This document shows, in pieces, positions 25,465-33,461 of a stretch of 64,000 nucleotides of DNA (position 1 is the first letter of the stretch; each line of letters starts with the position of its first letter). This DNA comes from Ketobacter sp. GTDB taxonomy: Bacteria > Pseudomonadota > Gammaproteobacteria > Pseudomonadales > Ketobacteraceae. The stretch covers positions 1 to 64,000 of the forward strand of contig NZ_RCHN01000045.1 in NCBI RefSeq assembly GCF_003671495.1, read 5' to 3'. The position numbers were made by a program, and so were the translations under genes. The notes below the pieces were generated by a model. That model did not search any database. It was not told where the DNA came from and saw nothing but the letters and a program-made list of their open reading frames with translations.

Positions 25465-26601
25465 ATGAGTTTTGATAACAGATCCATTTTCGAAGAAGAG
25501 CACAAGGTTTTTCGTGAAAACTTCCGCAAATTCTGCGAAGAAGAAGTCAAACCCCATCAGGAAAAATGGATCGAACAGGGCATCGTAGATCGCGCCATCT
25601 GGGAAAAGGCCGGTGAAAACGGCTTCCTGGCACCGGCAGTGGATGAAGAATACGGTGGTCTGAGCCTGAACGATTTCCGCTACTCCCAGATCATGATCGA
25701 AGAGCTTGCTTATATCGGTGAAAACGGTTTCGCACTGGCGCTGCATAACGACGTCATCGCTCCTTATATCTCCGCTTACGGCAACGAAGAGCAAAAACAG
25801 CGCTGGCTGCCCGGTATCTGCAGCGGCGAGATCATTCTTGCGATTGCCATGACCGAACCGGACACCGGCAGCGACCTGCAGGCCATCAAGTCCCGCCTGG
25901 AAGACAAAGGCGATCACTATATCCTGAACGGTGCCAAGACTTACATCAGTAACGGCATCATCTCAGACCTGGTTATCGTGGCAGCCAAAGCCCCCGAAGG
26001 CGTTACCCTGGTTTGTGTTCCCCGTGGTGCCGAAGGTTTTAATCGCGGCCGCAACCTGAAAAAAATGGGCATGAAATCCCAGGACACCGCCGAGCTGTTC
26101 TTCGAAAACGTGGTGGTTCCCAAAACCGACGTTCTGGGTCAGCCCGGCCAAGGCTTTATCTACCTGATGCAAAAACTGGCTCAGGAACGCCTGGTAACCG
26201 CACTGGGTGCAGTGGGCGGCTCAGTATATGCCTTCAACGAAACTCTGAACTTCGTTAAAGAACGTACCGCGTTTGGCAAGCCCATCGGCAAGTTCCAGAA
26301 CACCCGCTTCCGCATGGCGGAGTTGAAAACCGAGATCACCATCGGCCAGACCTTTGTGGACAGCCTGGTGACCAAGCTGAACGCGGGAACCATTACACCG
26401 GACGAAGCCAGCATGGCCAAGTGGTGGTGCACCGATCTGCTCAACCGTGTGGTTGACCAGGGCGTTCAGTTCCACGGTGGCGCCGGTTACATGATGGAAT
26501 ACCCCATCGCGCGGGCTTACATTGATGCGCGAATCACGCCGATCTTTGCCGGCACCAACGAAATCATGAAGGAAATCATCGGTCGCAGCCTTGGCCTGTA
26601 A
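25465..26601 (+). CDS. Acyl-CoA dehydrogenase, long-chain/isovaleryl-like
   Basis: The 378-aa enzyme has IAMTEPDTGSDLQAI (FAD and substrate site), KTYISNGIISD, KERTAFGKPIGKFQ and QFHGGAGYMMEYP. The C-terminal motif reads FAGTNEIM, lacking the medium-chain glutamate. A glutamate in YAFNETLNFVKER sits where long-chain-type enzymes place the catalytic base. Codon choice looks biased towards strong expression (GGT, GTT and GAA preferred in several stretches), similar to rpsA in this window. The ribosome site GGAGAG is good. It is followed by an intrinsic terminator and is divergent from the AraC regulator. Probable role: beta-oxidation or branched acyl-CoA oxidation. Confidence 0.92.
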   Translation: MSFDNRSIFEEEHKVFRENFRKFCEEEVKPHQEKWIEQGIVDRAIWEKAGENGFLAPAVDEEYGGLSLNDFRYSQIMIEELAYIGENGFALALHNDVIAPYISAYGNEEQKQRWLPGICSGEIILAIAMTEPDTGSDLQAIKSRLEDKGDHYILNGAKTYISNGIISDLVIVAAKAPEGVTLVCVPRGAEGFNRGRNLKKMGMKSQDTAELFFENVVVPKTDVLGQPGQGFIYLMQKLAQERLVTALGAVGGSVYAFNETLNFVKERTAFGKPIGKFQNTRFRMAELKTEITIGQTFVDSLVTKLNAGTITPDEASMAKWWCTDLLNRVVDQGVQFHGGAGYMMEYPIARAYIDARITPIFAGTNEIMKEIIGRSLGL

Positions 26602-26646
26602 CCAGCAAAGGACTACATGAGGGAGACTGAATTCAGTCTAAACACA

Positions 26647-26675
26647 GGGCGGTCCATGTAACCGCCCTTTTTTTT
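26647..26675 (+). terminator. Intrinsic terminator after the acyl-CoA dehydrogenase gene
   Basis: GGGCGGT (26647-26653) pairs with ACCGCCC (26661-26667) around a 7-base loop, followed by eight T. It separates the dehydrogenase from the downstream SDR, so the SDR may have its own promoter or rely on readthrough. Confidence 0.9.
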
Positions 26676-26729
26676 GACAGCAGAGCAATCCCGCAAACCC
26701 AATAACAAGAACAGTATCAGGAGCACACA

Positions 26730-27632
26730 ATGACCTCTGTACGATTCGACGAGCGCGTGGTGATTGTCACTGGCGCCGGGAATGGCCTGGGCAAAAGCCA
26801 TGCCCTGGAGTTTGCCCGCCGCGGTGCCAAAGTAGTAGTGAACGACCTGGGTGGCAGCGCCTTCGGTGACGGCGCCAGCAAAAATGCTGCGGATCAGGTG
26901 GTGGATGAGATCGTGGCTGCCGGAGGCGAGGCCGTCGCCAACTATGACTCCGTAACCGACGGTGACCGAATCGTACAAACCGCCCTGGATAATTTTGGTC
27001 GCATCGACGTGGTCATCAACAACGCCGGCATCCTGCGCGACAAAAGTTTTGCCAAGATGACGGAGGACGATTGGGACCTGGTTTACCAGGTGCACGTCAA
27101 GGGCGCCTTCAAAGTCAGTCACGCCGCCTGGCCACACATGCGGGAAGCCGAGTACGGCCGCCTGATTTTCACCGCTTCCGCGGCCGGCATCTATGGAAAC
27201 TTCGGCCAGGCCAACTACAGCATGGCCAAACTGGGATTACATGGCCTGAGTCAGACGCTGGCCTTGGAAGGCCGCAAGTCCAATATCCTGGTGAACACCA
27301 TTGCCCCCATTGCGGGCTCACGACTGACTGAAACCATCCTGCCACCGGCCTTGGTGGAACAGTTGAAACCGGAGTTCATCACCCCCCTGGTGGTAAAACT
27401 TTGCGACGAGAACAGCCAGGAAACCGGAGGCCTCTACGAAGTGGGTGCCGGCTGGATGGGCAAACTGCGCTGGGAGCGAAGCAAAGGGGTTGGCTTCAAC
27501 CTTGGTAACGGCATCAGCGCTGAGGACGTCAATGAACAGTGGGCAGCGATCACCGGATTCGATGACGCCGACCACCCTGCCAACGGCCAGGAAGCCATGA
27601 TGGCCATGATGCAGAACCTGCAAAACCGCTGA
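26730..27632 (+). CDS. Short-chain dehydrogenase, peroxisomal multifunctional enzyme type 2-like
   Basis: The 300-aa SDR has nucleotide motif GAGNGLG (15-21), the insertion VNDLGGSAFGDG typical of MFE-2/17-beta-HSD4-like (3R)-hydroxyacyl-CoA dehydrogenases, NNAG, and catalytic NYSMAK. The C-terminus extends beyond the SDR core (KLRWERSKGVGFNLGNG), also as in MFE-2-like proteins. It probably oxidises a hydroxyacyl-CoA or a steroid-like substrate. It lies 128 bases after the acyl-CoA dehydrogenase, with a terminator between, so the functions fit but cotranscription is uncertain. Confidence 0.88.
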   Translation: MTSVRFDERVVIVTGAGNGLGKSHALEFARRGAKVVVNDLGGSAFGDGASKNAADQVVDEIVAAGGEAVANYDSVTDGDRIVQTALDNFGRIDVVINNAGILRDKSFAKMTEDDWDLVYQVHVKGAFKVSHAAWPHMREAEYGRLIFTASAAGIYGNFGQANYSMAKLGLHGLSQTLALEGRKSNILVNTIAPIAGSRLTETILPPALVEQLKPEFITPLVVKLCDENSQETGGLYEVGAGWMGKLRWERSKGVGFNLGNGISAEDVNEQWAAITGFDDADHPANGQEAMMAMMQNLQNR

Positions 27633-27677
27633 TCACGCCAGGCGCCTGACGTGCCCGGACAGCCGGGCACACCCCAC

Positions 27678-28463
27678 TCAGATCTGCCCCCCGCGGTATT
27701 TCGCCAATTGCCTGCTCAGCGCCACCAGATCACCGTTGGAATCCCACAGCTCGCCGTCTTCCTCCATCAATCCATTAATGAGGTAGCGGGTCCGAAACCG
27801 GCCCGTGAGGATACCCGGTGCGGGCTTTGCCCGAATGTGCACAGTCAACTCCAGCGTCGGCACCCACCCCACTGCTCCGAACTTGGTGAAGGTGGTGGGC
27901 GGTACACAGTCCGCAAAAAACGGCAGGCTCAACACATCCGGCTCAGTGCCATCCCGAAAGTACGCCATCAGCTCATGATCCATGGCATCTCGGGATTTGC
28001 CGCGCAACCAATCCGCTGTGACCGGTGAAAACAGCAGCTCCACCCGCTCATGGATGGCCAGAAAACGAGGTGAGGTAAGGCACTTGTTGCGGTCAATGTC
28101 GGGCGGCGTATCCCCAACCCAAGTGACACCGGTCGTGGTGGACAGGTCGCCATAGGTGGCCGTGAACCGAACCCGCTCCTTTCCCTCCTGCACCAGTTTC
28201 AGGGCTGCCGTCGAAACCGTATTGCCTTCGCGAATCAGCTCCACCCACAGTTCGGCCGGCCCAACCGAGGCCTTCTCCACGTAGTGGCCAGTCAGGGTGA
28301 GCGGATCACGATGAGGGAGCACTTCCGCCAGCGCACGGGCCGCCAGAGACATCAAATAGCCGCCATTGGGAATGCCGTTCACGCTCCAGCGATCCGTGAT
28401 CGTGCCCCGCAGGTGGAACTCGTCTAAACGCTCTACCGCGGTATCATCCCAAAATTCACTCAT
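27678..28463 (-). CDS. Thioesterase family protein (TesB-like double hot-dog)
   Basis: The 261-aa protein resembles acyl-CoA thioesterases of the 4HBT_3/TesB-like type, with two hot-dog repeats. The N-terminal motif SVNGIPNGGYLMSLAARAL is the conserved substrate-site segment (NGGYL). The second repeat includes TLELTVHIRAKPAPG and RYLINGLMEEDGELWDSNG, with the conserved aspartate near the end. It is probably cytoplasmic, hydrolysing acyl-CoA. The SirB2-like gene ends 9 bases upstream, so the two are cotranscribed. The substrate is unknown. Confidence 0.85.
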   Translation of the reverse strand: MSEFWDDTAVERLDEFHLRGTITDRWSVNGIPNGGYLMSLAARALAEVLPHRDPLTLTGHYVEKASVGPAELWVELIREGNTVSTAALKLVQEGKERVRFTATYGDLSTTTGVTWVGDTPPDIDRNKCLTSPRFLAIHERVELLFSPVTADWLRGKSRDAMDHELMAYFRDGTEPDVLSLPFFADCVPPTTFTKFGAVGWVPTLELTVHIRAKPAPGILTGRFRTRYLINGLMEEDGELWDSNGDLVALSRQLAKYRGGQI

Positions 28464-28472
28464 AGGAAAGCC

Positions 28473-28859
28473 TTACAACAACGCAAAAAAGCCCAGCGGA
28501 TTATGGGTTCGCGCCACCGAAAAGGTGAACAGATAGGCCAGCAAAGCGGCCCCCAGGGCAACGGTGCGCACCGCTTTGGTTTTGCCCCGCTTCAATGCCA
28601 CCACACCCAACAGGATGTAGGCAATCAGGGCCACCACTTTTACCGTCAGCCAACTGTGCTGCAGCGGATACTGCTGCAACATCACACACAGCACTATGGC
28701 GCAGATTAACAATAACGTATCGTTCACATGGGGTAATATCTTTACCCACTTTTTCTGCAGCATATTGGAATCCATCAACATCCAGCAGCCGCGAACCAGG
28801 AAAAACAGGCCACTGATGACCGCAAACATCATGTGACTGTGTTTAAATGCGATATACAT
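28473..28859 (-). CDS. SirB2-family inner-membrane protein
   Basis: The 128-aa protein has four hydrophobic helices: HMMFAVISGLFFLVRG, NDTLLLICAIVLCVML, VKVVALIAYILLGVVAL and a final helix containing ALGAALLAYLF. The pattern matches SirB2, an uncharacterised membrane family. I start it at ATG 28859, preceded by GGGGGAAG; the longer open frame upstream overlaps the divergent DUF2804 gene. Its link to the thioesterase downstream is only by operon structure. Confidence 0.85.
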   Translation of the reverse strand: MYIAFKHSHMMFAVISGLFFLVRGCWMLMDSNMLQKKWVKILPHVNDTLLLICAIVLCVMLQQYPLQHSWLTVKVVALIAYILLGVVALKRGKTKAVRTVALGAALLAYLFTFSVARTHNPLGFFALL

Positions 28860-28880
28860 AACTTCCCCCGAAGCCAAACA

Positions 28881-29918
28881 ATGAATCGAAATACAGCGCC
28901 ATACGATAAGTTGATTATGCCCAACGGGCAACCACAATATGGACGATTCCAACAAACCTTCTCTGAAGTCAATCACCGGGACTTTGAATACCTTGATCCG
29001 ATGGATCGGCCAGCCAACCGGTTGCAGAGACACTTTGGGTTCAATCAGTTTCACTTTATTGGCCTGCACAGTGAGGACTATACCCTGGCCTGTGCCATTG
29101 CGAACGTGCAATACGTAGCCACCGCATTCATTTACCTGTTCGACCACCAATCCGGCCAGTTGCACCCGTACCGGTTCATTCAACCCTTGGGGCGACACTG
29201 CCAACTCTCCCCCCGCCCATTCTCCGGCCTCAGCCAGTTTCGCAAAGGGGCTGCCCAGTTTCGGATTCAGGCCTTGGAGCGCCCCAACCGCTATCGACTG
29301 AACGTCAGCATTGCTGATCGGGTACAGGTGGACGTGGAGTTGACCCAACCGGAGACGTTCGAGCCCGTCACCGTCTGCAGCCGGGCCGGTTACAATGGTT
29401 GGGCCTTCACTCAAAAACACACCACCCTGACCGTAACAGGTCACGTACTATGGCAGGGGTTGAATATCCCGCTTGATGGCAACAAGGTTACCGGCAGCAG
29501 CGACTGGAGCTGCGGGTTTATGCAGCGGGAGACCGCCTGGAACTGGTCCAGCATCTCCGGCATCCTTCCCGATGGAAAGCGCTTGGGATTAAACCTCGCC
29601 TGCGGCGTGAATGAAACCAGCTTCAACGAGAACACGCTCTGGATTGACGGACGCGCTCACGCCCTGGCTCCAGCGCATTTTGAATTCAACCGGAAAAACC
29701 GCATGGAAACCTGGCACATCACCAGCTCAGATGGCGCTGTTGATCTCAGGTTCAACCCTGAGGGCTGTCACCGGGAAAAGATCAACGCCCTATTGGTCGC
29801 CTCCAATTTTTCACAGCTCCCAGGGAAGTATTTCGGAACCGTGACCGACAACGATGGTCATAGTTACCAAGTGCAAGGCATCAATGGCTTGATTGAAGAT
29901 CACTACGCTAAATGGTGA
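28881..29918 (+). CDS. DUF2804 domain-containing protein
   Basis: The 345-aa protein fits the DUF2804 family, soluble proteins of unknown function with a beta-rich fold resembling lipocalin-like carotenoid or hydroxyneurosporene-synthase-type proteins. Conserved-looking features are SSDWSCGFMQRETAWNWSS and LACGVNETSFNENTLW. No signal peptide or membrane helix is visible. The start is ATG 28881, 21 bases from the divergent SirB2 start, so the two share a very short promoter region. Function is unknown. Confidence 0.82.
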   Translation: MNRNTAPYDKLIMPNGQPQYGRFQQTFSEVNHRDFEYLDPMDRPANRLQRHFGFNQFHFIGLHSEDYTLACAIANVQYVATAFIYLFDHQSGQLHPYRFIQPLGRHCQLSPRPFSGLSQFRKGAAQFRIQALERPNRYRLNVSIADRVQVDVELTQPETFEPVTVCSRAGYNGWAFTQKHTTLTVTGHVLWQGLNIPLDGNKVTGSSDWSCGFMQRETAWNWSSISGILPDGKRLGLNLACGVNETSFNENTLWIDGRAHALAPAHFEFNRKNRMETWHITSSDGAVDLRFNPEGCHREKINALLVASNFSQLPGKYFGTVTDNDGHSYQVQGINGLIEDHYAKW

Positions 29919-29932
29919 CTTCACCCCATTAA

Positions 29933-29970
29933 AAACAAAAAGGCCGCAACACTGTGCGGCCTTTTTGTTT
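29933..29970. terminator. Bidirectional terminator between DUF2804 and the PstS-like gene
   Basis: A 16-bp perfect stem (29933-29948 with 29955-29970) encloses a 6-base loop. The GC core is GGCCGCA/TGCGGCC, with A/T runs at both ends. It lies between two convergent genes. Confidence 0.92.
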
Positions 29971-29988
29971 GGACCAGATGATTCAGAC

Positions 29989-30420
29989 TTATTGCGCGGT
30001 GTAAATCACCTTGATCCCTTCCGTTACGGCAGAAGAATCGATATAGCCAATGGCATCTTCTTCTTCCAACACCGTTTCAACCACTTCAGCATCATCAAAA
30101 TACTGCTTGGGCGGCTTGCCTTTACCGGTGAAGATCAGGCGCGACCAGTAAGCATTGAGTTGCGCGGGCGTCTTATCCACGACTTTTTCGTAGAAGGTAT
30201 CCCGGGCTTCATTGCCTTCGGACTGATCAACCGGTGTGACCGACACACCACCGATCTCGTTGCGTTTGCCCAGAAATACCTGTTGGATTTCATCGGCGCT
30301 TGCAGTGCTAATGGATGAACTGGCATTCACGATCACCACCACCTCAGCCGAAGCGAAGGTTGCAGCCATCATCAATCCAGCCGTGCTCAGTACTCGTGCG
30401 AGTTTCAATTTGATAGTCAT
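29989..30420 (-). CDS. Small PstS-like periplasmic substrate-binding protein
   Basis: The 143-aa protein has a signal peptide (residues 1-25, ending TFASA) and a truncated phosphate-binding-protein-like fold (PBP-like domain, PF12849 type). Visible are VVIVNASSSISTASADEIQQVFLGKRN and DAIGYIDSSAVTEGIKVIY. Full PstS has over 300 residues with two lobes; this is about one lobe. It starts 14 bases after the porin stop with a strong AGGGGGGAG ribosome site, so it belongs to the porin operon. Small proteins of this kind often accompany porins in marine gammaproteobacteria. The ligand is unknown; phosphate is a guess from the family. Confidence 0.8.
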   Translation of the reverse strand: MTIKLKLARVLSTAGLMMAATFASAEVVVIVNASSSISTASADEIQQVFLGKRNEIGGVSVTPVDQSEGNEARDTFYEKVVDKTPAQLNAYWSRLIFTGKGKPPKQYFDDAEVVETVLEEEDAIGYIDSSAVTEGIKVIYTAQ

Positions 30421-30434
30421 TATCTGCTCCCCCC

Positions 30435-32078
30435 TTAAAATACTGCATCGATTGAGAAGGAGTAGATAGCGGTATGGTTACCCGCCGCGTCTGGATCGCC
30501 GGAGAATCGACCGTTGCTGTGGCCGTCAACAGTCGTAAAACCGTTGAACGTCTCCAGCGCGCCAACACCTGTAACTTCCGTTCCATAGTTCAGGTACTGG
30601 TAGGTGTTTGCTCCAAAGTTTTCGTAGTGTGTCGCCTGCAGTTTGGCTTTAACTCGTGGATTGATGTCGTATACCAAGCCGATGGTGACGGATTGCTGTT
30701 CCTGTATCTGATCTTCCATCGAATTGTAGATAGTCTGGCTATAACCAATCACCGCATCATGCAATGCATCACGCTGCCCCAGAACCGAGAGTTCGCAGCC
30801 AGTCGCTACTGCATCCAGAGTCGGGCAAAGTGAGGATGTGATGATTCCGTTGGTTACACCAAGTCCAGCATAGTCGCTATTGAAATAGCCGTTGGTTGCC
30901 ACCAAGCCGGGGTTCGGTACACCGACAACGCCCGCTGAGCTATACATTGCCTTACCCACCGCATCCGCGTATTCCTGGATCGCGCGTATACGATCATCCG
31001 CCTTGGAATCCGTCTGGAACTTGGAGAAGGTCAAGTGCGGCATCCACTTGCCGAAACGATAACCCACCGTGATATAGCCCGCATCACCTACCGGCTGGAA
31101 GGTTTCCGCCGAAAGGTTCGCAATCTCACCCATCACCAGCAGGCTGCCGTCGTCATACATAAAGCCGGCACTGATGTAATCCGTCCGGATGTTTTCTGTG
31201 CTGATTTCCAGATTCCCTGGGTCCGCCACACCGTAAGCCGGACCGTAGGTTGACTCTGCTTCTTGCATGGCAGGCACCAGGCTGTCCGCTACGCCACCCT
31301 CATCTGGATCGGTTCTCAGTGTGGAGCGGTTGTAACCGACGCGGAAGGTAAATGAATTCCAATCGGCAGTTAAGTTAGCACCCCAGGATGGGCTGGAAAT
31401 AAAGTCGGCTTCCAGCTGCTCAGTACGCCCTGTTGATTGCCCCGCATAAGCCTGGGCAGCAAAGTTAACTGAACCCACGTTGAAACTGTACACACCGGAA
31501 ATACCATCGGTGGTGGTCGCGGGTATGTTATACAACTCCAGCGGTGGAATGATCCAAGGCAGGGCATAACCTACGTCGAGGTATTCCGACAGCAGGTAAT
31601 AAGGCAGACGCTGTCGACCGAATTTCAAGGCCAGATTGTCTGTCGCCTGCCAGCCGAGATACGCCCACTCTGCCTGCAGGTCGTAGCCATTGGCTCCGCG
31701 ACTCAGCAGCTGCACGGTAGCATCCCAGTCTTCGGTGATTTCAAACGTCATTTGAACGCCGGCTTTTGAAATCGCACTGGAACGGGTATCGTCATCGATC
31801 CCGTAGAAAGGCTCATAGACATCGTCGCCGTCATTTACCGCTGCACCCGCCGTCATGAAGCCGTTGATTTGCAGACGGTCAGCCGCATCGGAAATTCGGG
31901 ATCGGTTTTCTTTTACAGCGGCTCGAGTACCTTTGAGCCGATTCTCCAGTCGTTTAATTTGCTTTTCTTGTTGCTCTAACCTCTTTTCCAGGTCCGCAGT
32001 GGTCGCAGCGAGCACCGGCAGACTGGAAAAGCAAAGAGTTATAGGCAACAAGGCTAAGGTTGTCTTCTTCTTAACCAT
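30435..32078 (-). CDS. Outer-membrane porin with N-terminal coiled coil
   Basis: The 547-aa precursor has a signal peptide (residues 1-24, ending PVLAA) and a coiled coil (about 26-65: DLEKRLEQQEKQIKRLENRLKG) before a beta-barrel. The barrel is suggested by alternating hydrophobic strands, an abundance of aromatic residues, and a final phenylalanine (SIDAVF). The coiled coil may trimerise or contact peptidoglycan. It is cotranscribed with the small PstS-like gene. The long leader holds a strong hairpin and a terminator/antiterminator-like ladder. Substrate unknown; an anion or phosphate role is only suggested by its partner. Confidence 0.87.
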   Translation of the reverse strand: MVKKKTTLALLPITLCFSSLPVLAATTADLEKRLEQQEKQIKRLENRLKGTRAAVKENRSRISDAADRLQINGFMTAGAAVNDGDDVYEPFYGIDDDTRSSAISKAGVQMTFEITEDWDATVQLLSRGANGYDLQAEWAYLGWQATDNLALKFGRQRLPYYLLSEYLDVGYALPWIIPPLELYNIPATTTDGISGVYSFNVGSVNFAAQAYAGQSTGRTEQLEADFISSPSWGANLTADWNSFTFRVGYNRSTLRTDPDEGGVADSLVPAMQEAESTYGPAYGVADPGNLEISTENIRTDYISAGFMYDDGSLLVMGEIANLSAETFQPVGDAGYITVGYRFGKWMPHLTFSKFQTDSKADDRIRAIQEYADAVGKAMYSSAGVVGVPNPGLVATNGYFNSDYAGLGVTNGIITSSLCPTLDAVATGCELSVLGQRDALHDAVIGYSQTIYNSMEDQIQEQQSVTIGLVYDINPRVKAKLQATHYENFGANTYQYLNYGTEVTGVGALETFNGFTTVDGHSNGRFSGDPDAAGNHTAIYSFSIDAVF

Positions 32079-32110
32079 TGTTGTTTCCTTTAGTTTTTAG
32101 ACAAAACAAC

Positions 32111-32155
32111 CACCACCACATTTAAGTCAGGAAGTCAGGCAGCACTGTGGTGGTG
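32111..32155 (-). repeat. 10-bp hairpin in the porin leader
   Basis: CACCACCACA (32111-32120) and TGTGGTGGTG (32146-32155) pair perfectly with a 25-base loop. The loop carries two tandem copies of AAGTCAGG (32124-32131, 32132-32139). It lies 33 bases upstream of the porin start and would form in the mRNA leader. Confidence 0.65.
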
Positions 32156-32351
32156 ACTCAGACCTCGGCTGTCTACTTCGAAGTCTAGGTCAAATAGTCA
32201 TAACATCAAAAAAAAATCCTAAAAAAGCAGCCACAACTTGCTGATTTTTTGAAGAAATACATGGAAGGAAGCCTATCACGAGCATTTTTTGACCTGACTC
32301 AATCAAGAGTATTTACGTTGCGGAAATGTTTGCTATGCTTTTCTTTCGGGC

Positions 32352-32378
32352 AAAAAAATGCCCGCTTGGGAGGCGGGC
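32352..32378 (-). terminator. Intrinsic terminator within the CGGGC/GCCCG ladder
   Basis: On the minus strand, GCCCGC (32378-32373) pairs with GCGGGC (32365-32360) around a 7-base loop, followed by A and seven T (32358-32352). Competing arms sit on both sides (CGGGC 32401-32405, GCCCG 32388-32392, CGGGC 32347-32351). It could end the FadL-phosphatase-DUF503 transcript or act as an attenuator for the porin. Confidence 0.75.
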
Positions 32379-32578
32379 TAAGGGAATGCCCGATGAGGTC
32401 CGGGCGAGAAAGTACGCTAAAAATCAACAACAGGATTGGTCGGCACAACCAAAATTCTGTGTGTGGAGCTGCTAAACTGCATTTCTCCAACATGAAAGCA
32501 GGTTATCAATATTTTTTAGAATAAACATACTAAAAGACTGTTAAAAACGCCTCATCCGTCAACGCGTTAGCACCTGCG

Positions 32579-32869
32579 CTAAATCCACTCACGACTCAAC
32601 CACTGAACTTCTGCGTCCACCACCTCCAGGATGAACGCCTCCAGGGCATTCTGCTGGCTTTCCAACTGCCTGCGACTGCTACCTACCATGACCAGAGCCA
32701 TCCCCGCTCGTTGCCACTCCTCCTGGCTGGCAACCTCAGCAATCGAGACATTGAACTGTTGGCGCAGGCGGTCCCGCAGGCGTTGCACCACCTGCCGCTT
32801 CTGCTTGAGGGATTGGCTGTAGGGGATATGAAGCTCGAATTCAGAATAGAGAAGATATGCCGTATTCAT
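32579..32869 (-). CDS. DUF503 family protein
   Basis: The 96-aa protein matches DUF503 (YlxP-like), a small ferredoxin-like fold family of unknown function. Conserved features are FELHIPYSQSLKQKRQVVQRLRDRLRQQFNVSIAEV and the late WQRAGMALVMVGS. It starts 9 bases after the phosphatase stop and ends the unit FadL-histidine phosphatase-DUF503. In Firmicutes relatives sit beside rbfA in ribosome-related operons; that context is absent here. Confidence 0.85.
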   Translation of the reverse strand: MNTAYLLYSEFELHIPYSQSLKQKRQVVQRLRDRLRQQFNVSIAEVASQEEWQRAGMALVMVGSSRRQLESQQNALEAFILEVVDAEVQWLSREWI

Positions 32870-32878
32870 AAATGATGT

Positions 32879-33427
32879 TTACAGAACCCGGCTCTGCGCC
32901 TGTTTTCCAATACAGGTCACTACAATGGCGTCCGTCACCTCCAATGTCAGCACCGAGCCATAATCCGGTTGGTAGCACACCAGGCTGGGGCGCTCCTGAG
33001 TGTGGCCCAGCACCGCATTCATCACCATAAAATGGGTGAACACCACCGAGTCTGGCGGCAACTGCCGGAGCGCGTCCAGAATGTTCTGCCGCCATTGCTG
33101 CAATTCGGCCGGGGCACCCTCCCAGGGCTGCTGGGCACAGCTTCGCAGCCAGGCTAAACGCTCTGCTAGCGATATGTCTACCGGAGAAGGAATTTCACGA
33201 AATGCTGTGGAGACCTGAATCGGGATTCCCAAAGCCTGGCTCAGGGGGATTGCAGTTTCACGAGCCCGACACAGCGGGCTACTGACAATATGCTGGACCG
33301 GCAACCCATCGAACTGCGCCGGCAGGGACTGCGCCTGAAGCAACCCCCGCTCACTCAGACCAGGGTCCGGGTTCTCTTCCCAACTGGCGGCAGCCTCACC
33401 ATGACGAACCAAATAGAGTGTAGTCAT
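32879..33427 (-). CDS. Histidine phosphatase family protein
   Basis: The 182-aa protein belongs to the histidine phosphatase (phosphoglycerate-mutase-like) superfamily. The RHGE motif (residues 8-11) provides the phospho-accepting histidine; SSPLCRARETA and FTHFMVMNAVLG contribute the second arginine and histidine. The size resembles SixA or CobC-like members, but no specific substrate can be named. It is the middle gene of a three-gene minus-strand unit after the FadL-type channel. Confidence 0.87.
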   Translation of the reverse strand: MTTLYLVRHGEAAASWEENPDPGLSERGLLQAQSLPAQFDGLPVQHIVSSPLCRARETAIPLSQALGIPIQVSTAFREIPSPVDISLAERLAWLRSCAQQPWEGAPAELQQWRQNILDALRQLPPDSVVFTHFMVMNAVLGHTQERPSLVCYQPDYGSVLTLEVTDAIVVTCIGKQAQSRVL

Positions 33428-33461
33428 GGCGCAAGACTACCGCAGTTTCAACCACCTTGCA

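Larger units (their letters stand above)
32079..32578. other. Long intergenic leader between DUF503 and the porin
   Basis: This 500-base region has no supported gene. It contains the hairpin at 32111-32155, a ladder of CGGGC/GCCCG arms at 32347-32405 with a terminator, A/T-rich segments, and a weak minus-strand promoter candidate (TATTCT at 32523-32518). A 64-codon minus-strand frame (32299-32493) runs through the hairpins and lacks a ribosome site. Confidence 0.6.

Noticed and set aside
32124..32139. Pho-box-like direct repeat upstream of the porin and PstS-like gene
   Set aside because: The two AAGTCAGG copies repeat every 8 bases; a Pho box repeats every 11 with TGTCA cores.
32299..32493. 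64-codon minus-strand frame across the CGGGC ladder, as a leader peptide
   Set aside because: No ribosome site, no run of regulatory codons, and it reads through the terminator hairpin.
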